Assembly: GCA_001599355.1 (NCBI GenBank)
Contig: BCGQ01000001.1
Location: 437,135 to 501,134 of the forward strand
Reading direction: 5' to 3'
From: Nakazawaea peltata
Lineage: Eukaryota; Ascomycota; Pichiomycetes; Alaninales; Pachysolenaceae
Length of the DNA stretch: 64,000 nucleotides
Part shown: positions 61,467 through 64,000 of the stretch, in pieces
Layout: each line of letters opens with the position of its first letter
How positions within the stretch are numbered: position 1 is the stretch's first letter
Notes under the pieces: generated by a model
Told to the model about the DNA's origin: nothing
What the model saw: the letters and a program-made list of their open reading frames with translations, nothing else
Databases searched by the model: none
Translations under genes and position numbers: made by a program

Positions 61467-62056
61467 ATGAGTTTAAGAAAAATGGCTACTGATTCAAATT
61501 GTATTTTCTGTAAGATCATTAAAGGTGAGTGAATTGATTAGACTGGGTGATAGTAACTGATAGTGACTACTATTGGATCACCAGATTGGTGACTAAACCC
61601 CTCAATATCTTTAGTACTAACCAACTAACCAAATTTTCAGGTGAAATCCCTTCATTCAAATTGATCGAAACCAAACATTCATACTCATTTTTGGACATTG
61701 AACCAACTTCTAAAGGTCACCTTTTAGTCATCCCAAAATATCATGGAGCTAAATTACATAATTTACCAGATGAAAATTTAGCCGATTTATTACCTGTTGC
61801 CAAGAAACTTGCCATTGCTTTAGGTTTAGATATCGATAGTCCAGAGGGAGATGGTTACAATATCTTACAAAACAATGGAAGAATTGCTCATCAAATCGTT
61901 GATCATGTTCATTTCCATTTGATTCCTAAGAGAGATTCAGAATCTGGTTTGGTCGTTGGTTGGCCGGCAAAGAAGGCTGATTTCGGAGAATTGGGTGAAT
62001 TACATAAACAAATTGTTGCTCAATTGGAGAAACTGGATGTTGATGAGAATCTTTGA
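61467..62056 (+). CDS. HNT1: HIT-family adenosine phosphoramidase Hnt1, one intron
   Basis: Exons 61467-61524 and 61641-62056 give 157 aa; using the in-frame ATG at 61482 gives 152 aa. The 116-nt intron has donor GTGAGT, TACTAAC at 61615-61621 and acceptor TTTCAG. S. cerevisiae HNT1 is also spliced. The joined sequence reads CIFCKIIKGEIPSFKLIET. The HIT motif is HQIVDHVHFHLIP with three catalytic-site histidines. An upstream TTG-rich frame inside the intron is not coding. It is adjacent to CDC48, as in S. cerevisiae (YDL125C-YDL126C), but here both point the same way. Confidence 0.95.

Positions 62057-64000
<1,944 letters not shown>

Overview
This is nuclear DNA of a budding yeast (Saccharomycotina). 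It carries 36 closely packed protein genes on both strands. Most are intronless. At least six genes have one short intron near the 5' end with yeast-type GTGAGT, GTAAGT or GTATGT donors and usually TACTAAC branch sites. I found no tRNA, rRNA, mobile element or CRISPR array. || The most important feature is the genetic code. In well conserved genes (CCT1, UPC2, GCD6, RVS167, SOD2, CHK1) the codon CTG falls again and again where orthologues have alanine, not leucine or serine. In CCT1 alone about 16 of roughly 19 CTG codons align to Ala of the S. cerevisiae protein as I recall it. This places the organism in the CUG-Ala yeasts (Pachysolen, Peterozyma, Nakazawaea group). The base composition, which looks nearer 40% than 30% GC, makes a Nakazawaea- or Peterozyma-like species more likely than Pachysolen, but that is an inference. 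Standard-code translations of this window wrongly put Leu at every CTG. || Layout. 1-11 kb: VPS10 (5' part), GET5, TPI1-DET1, KRS1 divergent from an eIF3h gene, TRM7 divergent from RSM10, a YBR062C-type RING gene and ALG14. 11-16 kb: a small stand-alone RRM gene, a 1.9 kb gene-poor stretch and a Zn2Cys6 factor. 16-32 kb: GCD6, a giant CHK1-type hybrid histidine kinase, CDC42, CCT1 and the sterol regulator UPC2. 32-46 kb: a membrane-anchored class I peroxidase, an MFS transporter, RVS167, SAC7, an AIF1-like oxidoreductase, UBA2 and PCL2. 47-64 kb: VCX1, EAF6 divergent from ARP4 (both NuA4), DPM2, SOD2, AHA1, BNA2, HTS1, a PKH kinase, MIX23, HNT1 and the 5' half of CDC48. || Much of the order matches S. 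cerevisiae chromosome IV as recalled: TPI1-DET1 (YDR050C-051C); GCD6, TCP1, UPC2, AHA1 (YDR211W-214W); YDR387C, RVS167, SAC7, UBA2 (YDR387C-390C); and HNT1, CDC48, PCL2, VCX1 (YDL125C-128W). Genes that S. cerevisiae lacks (eIF3h, CHK1, DPM2) lie among them. Translation-related promoters share a palindromic GAAAAATTTTTC (RRPE) element, and many promoters carry a C-rich tract on the coding strand.
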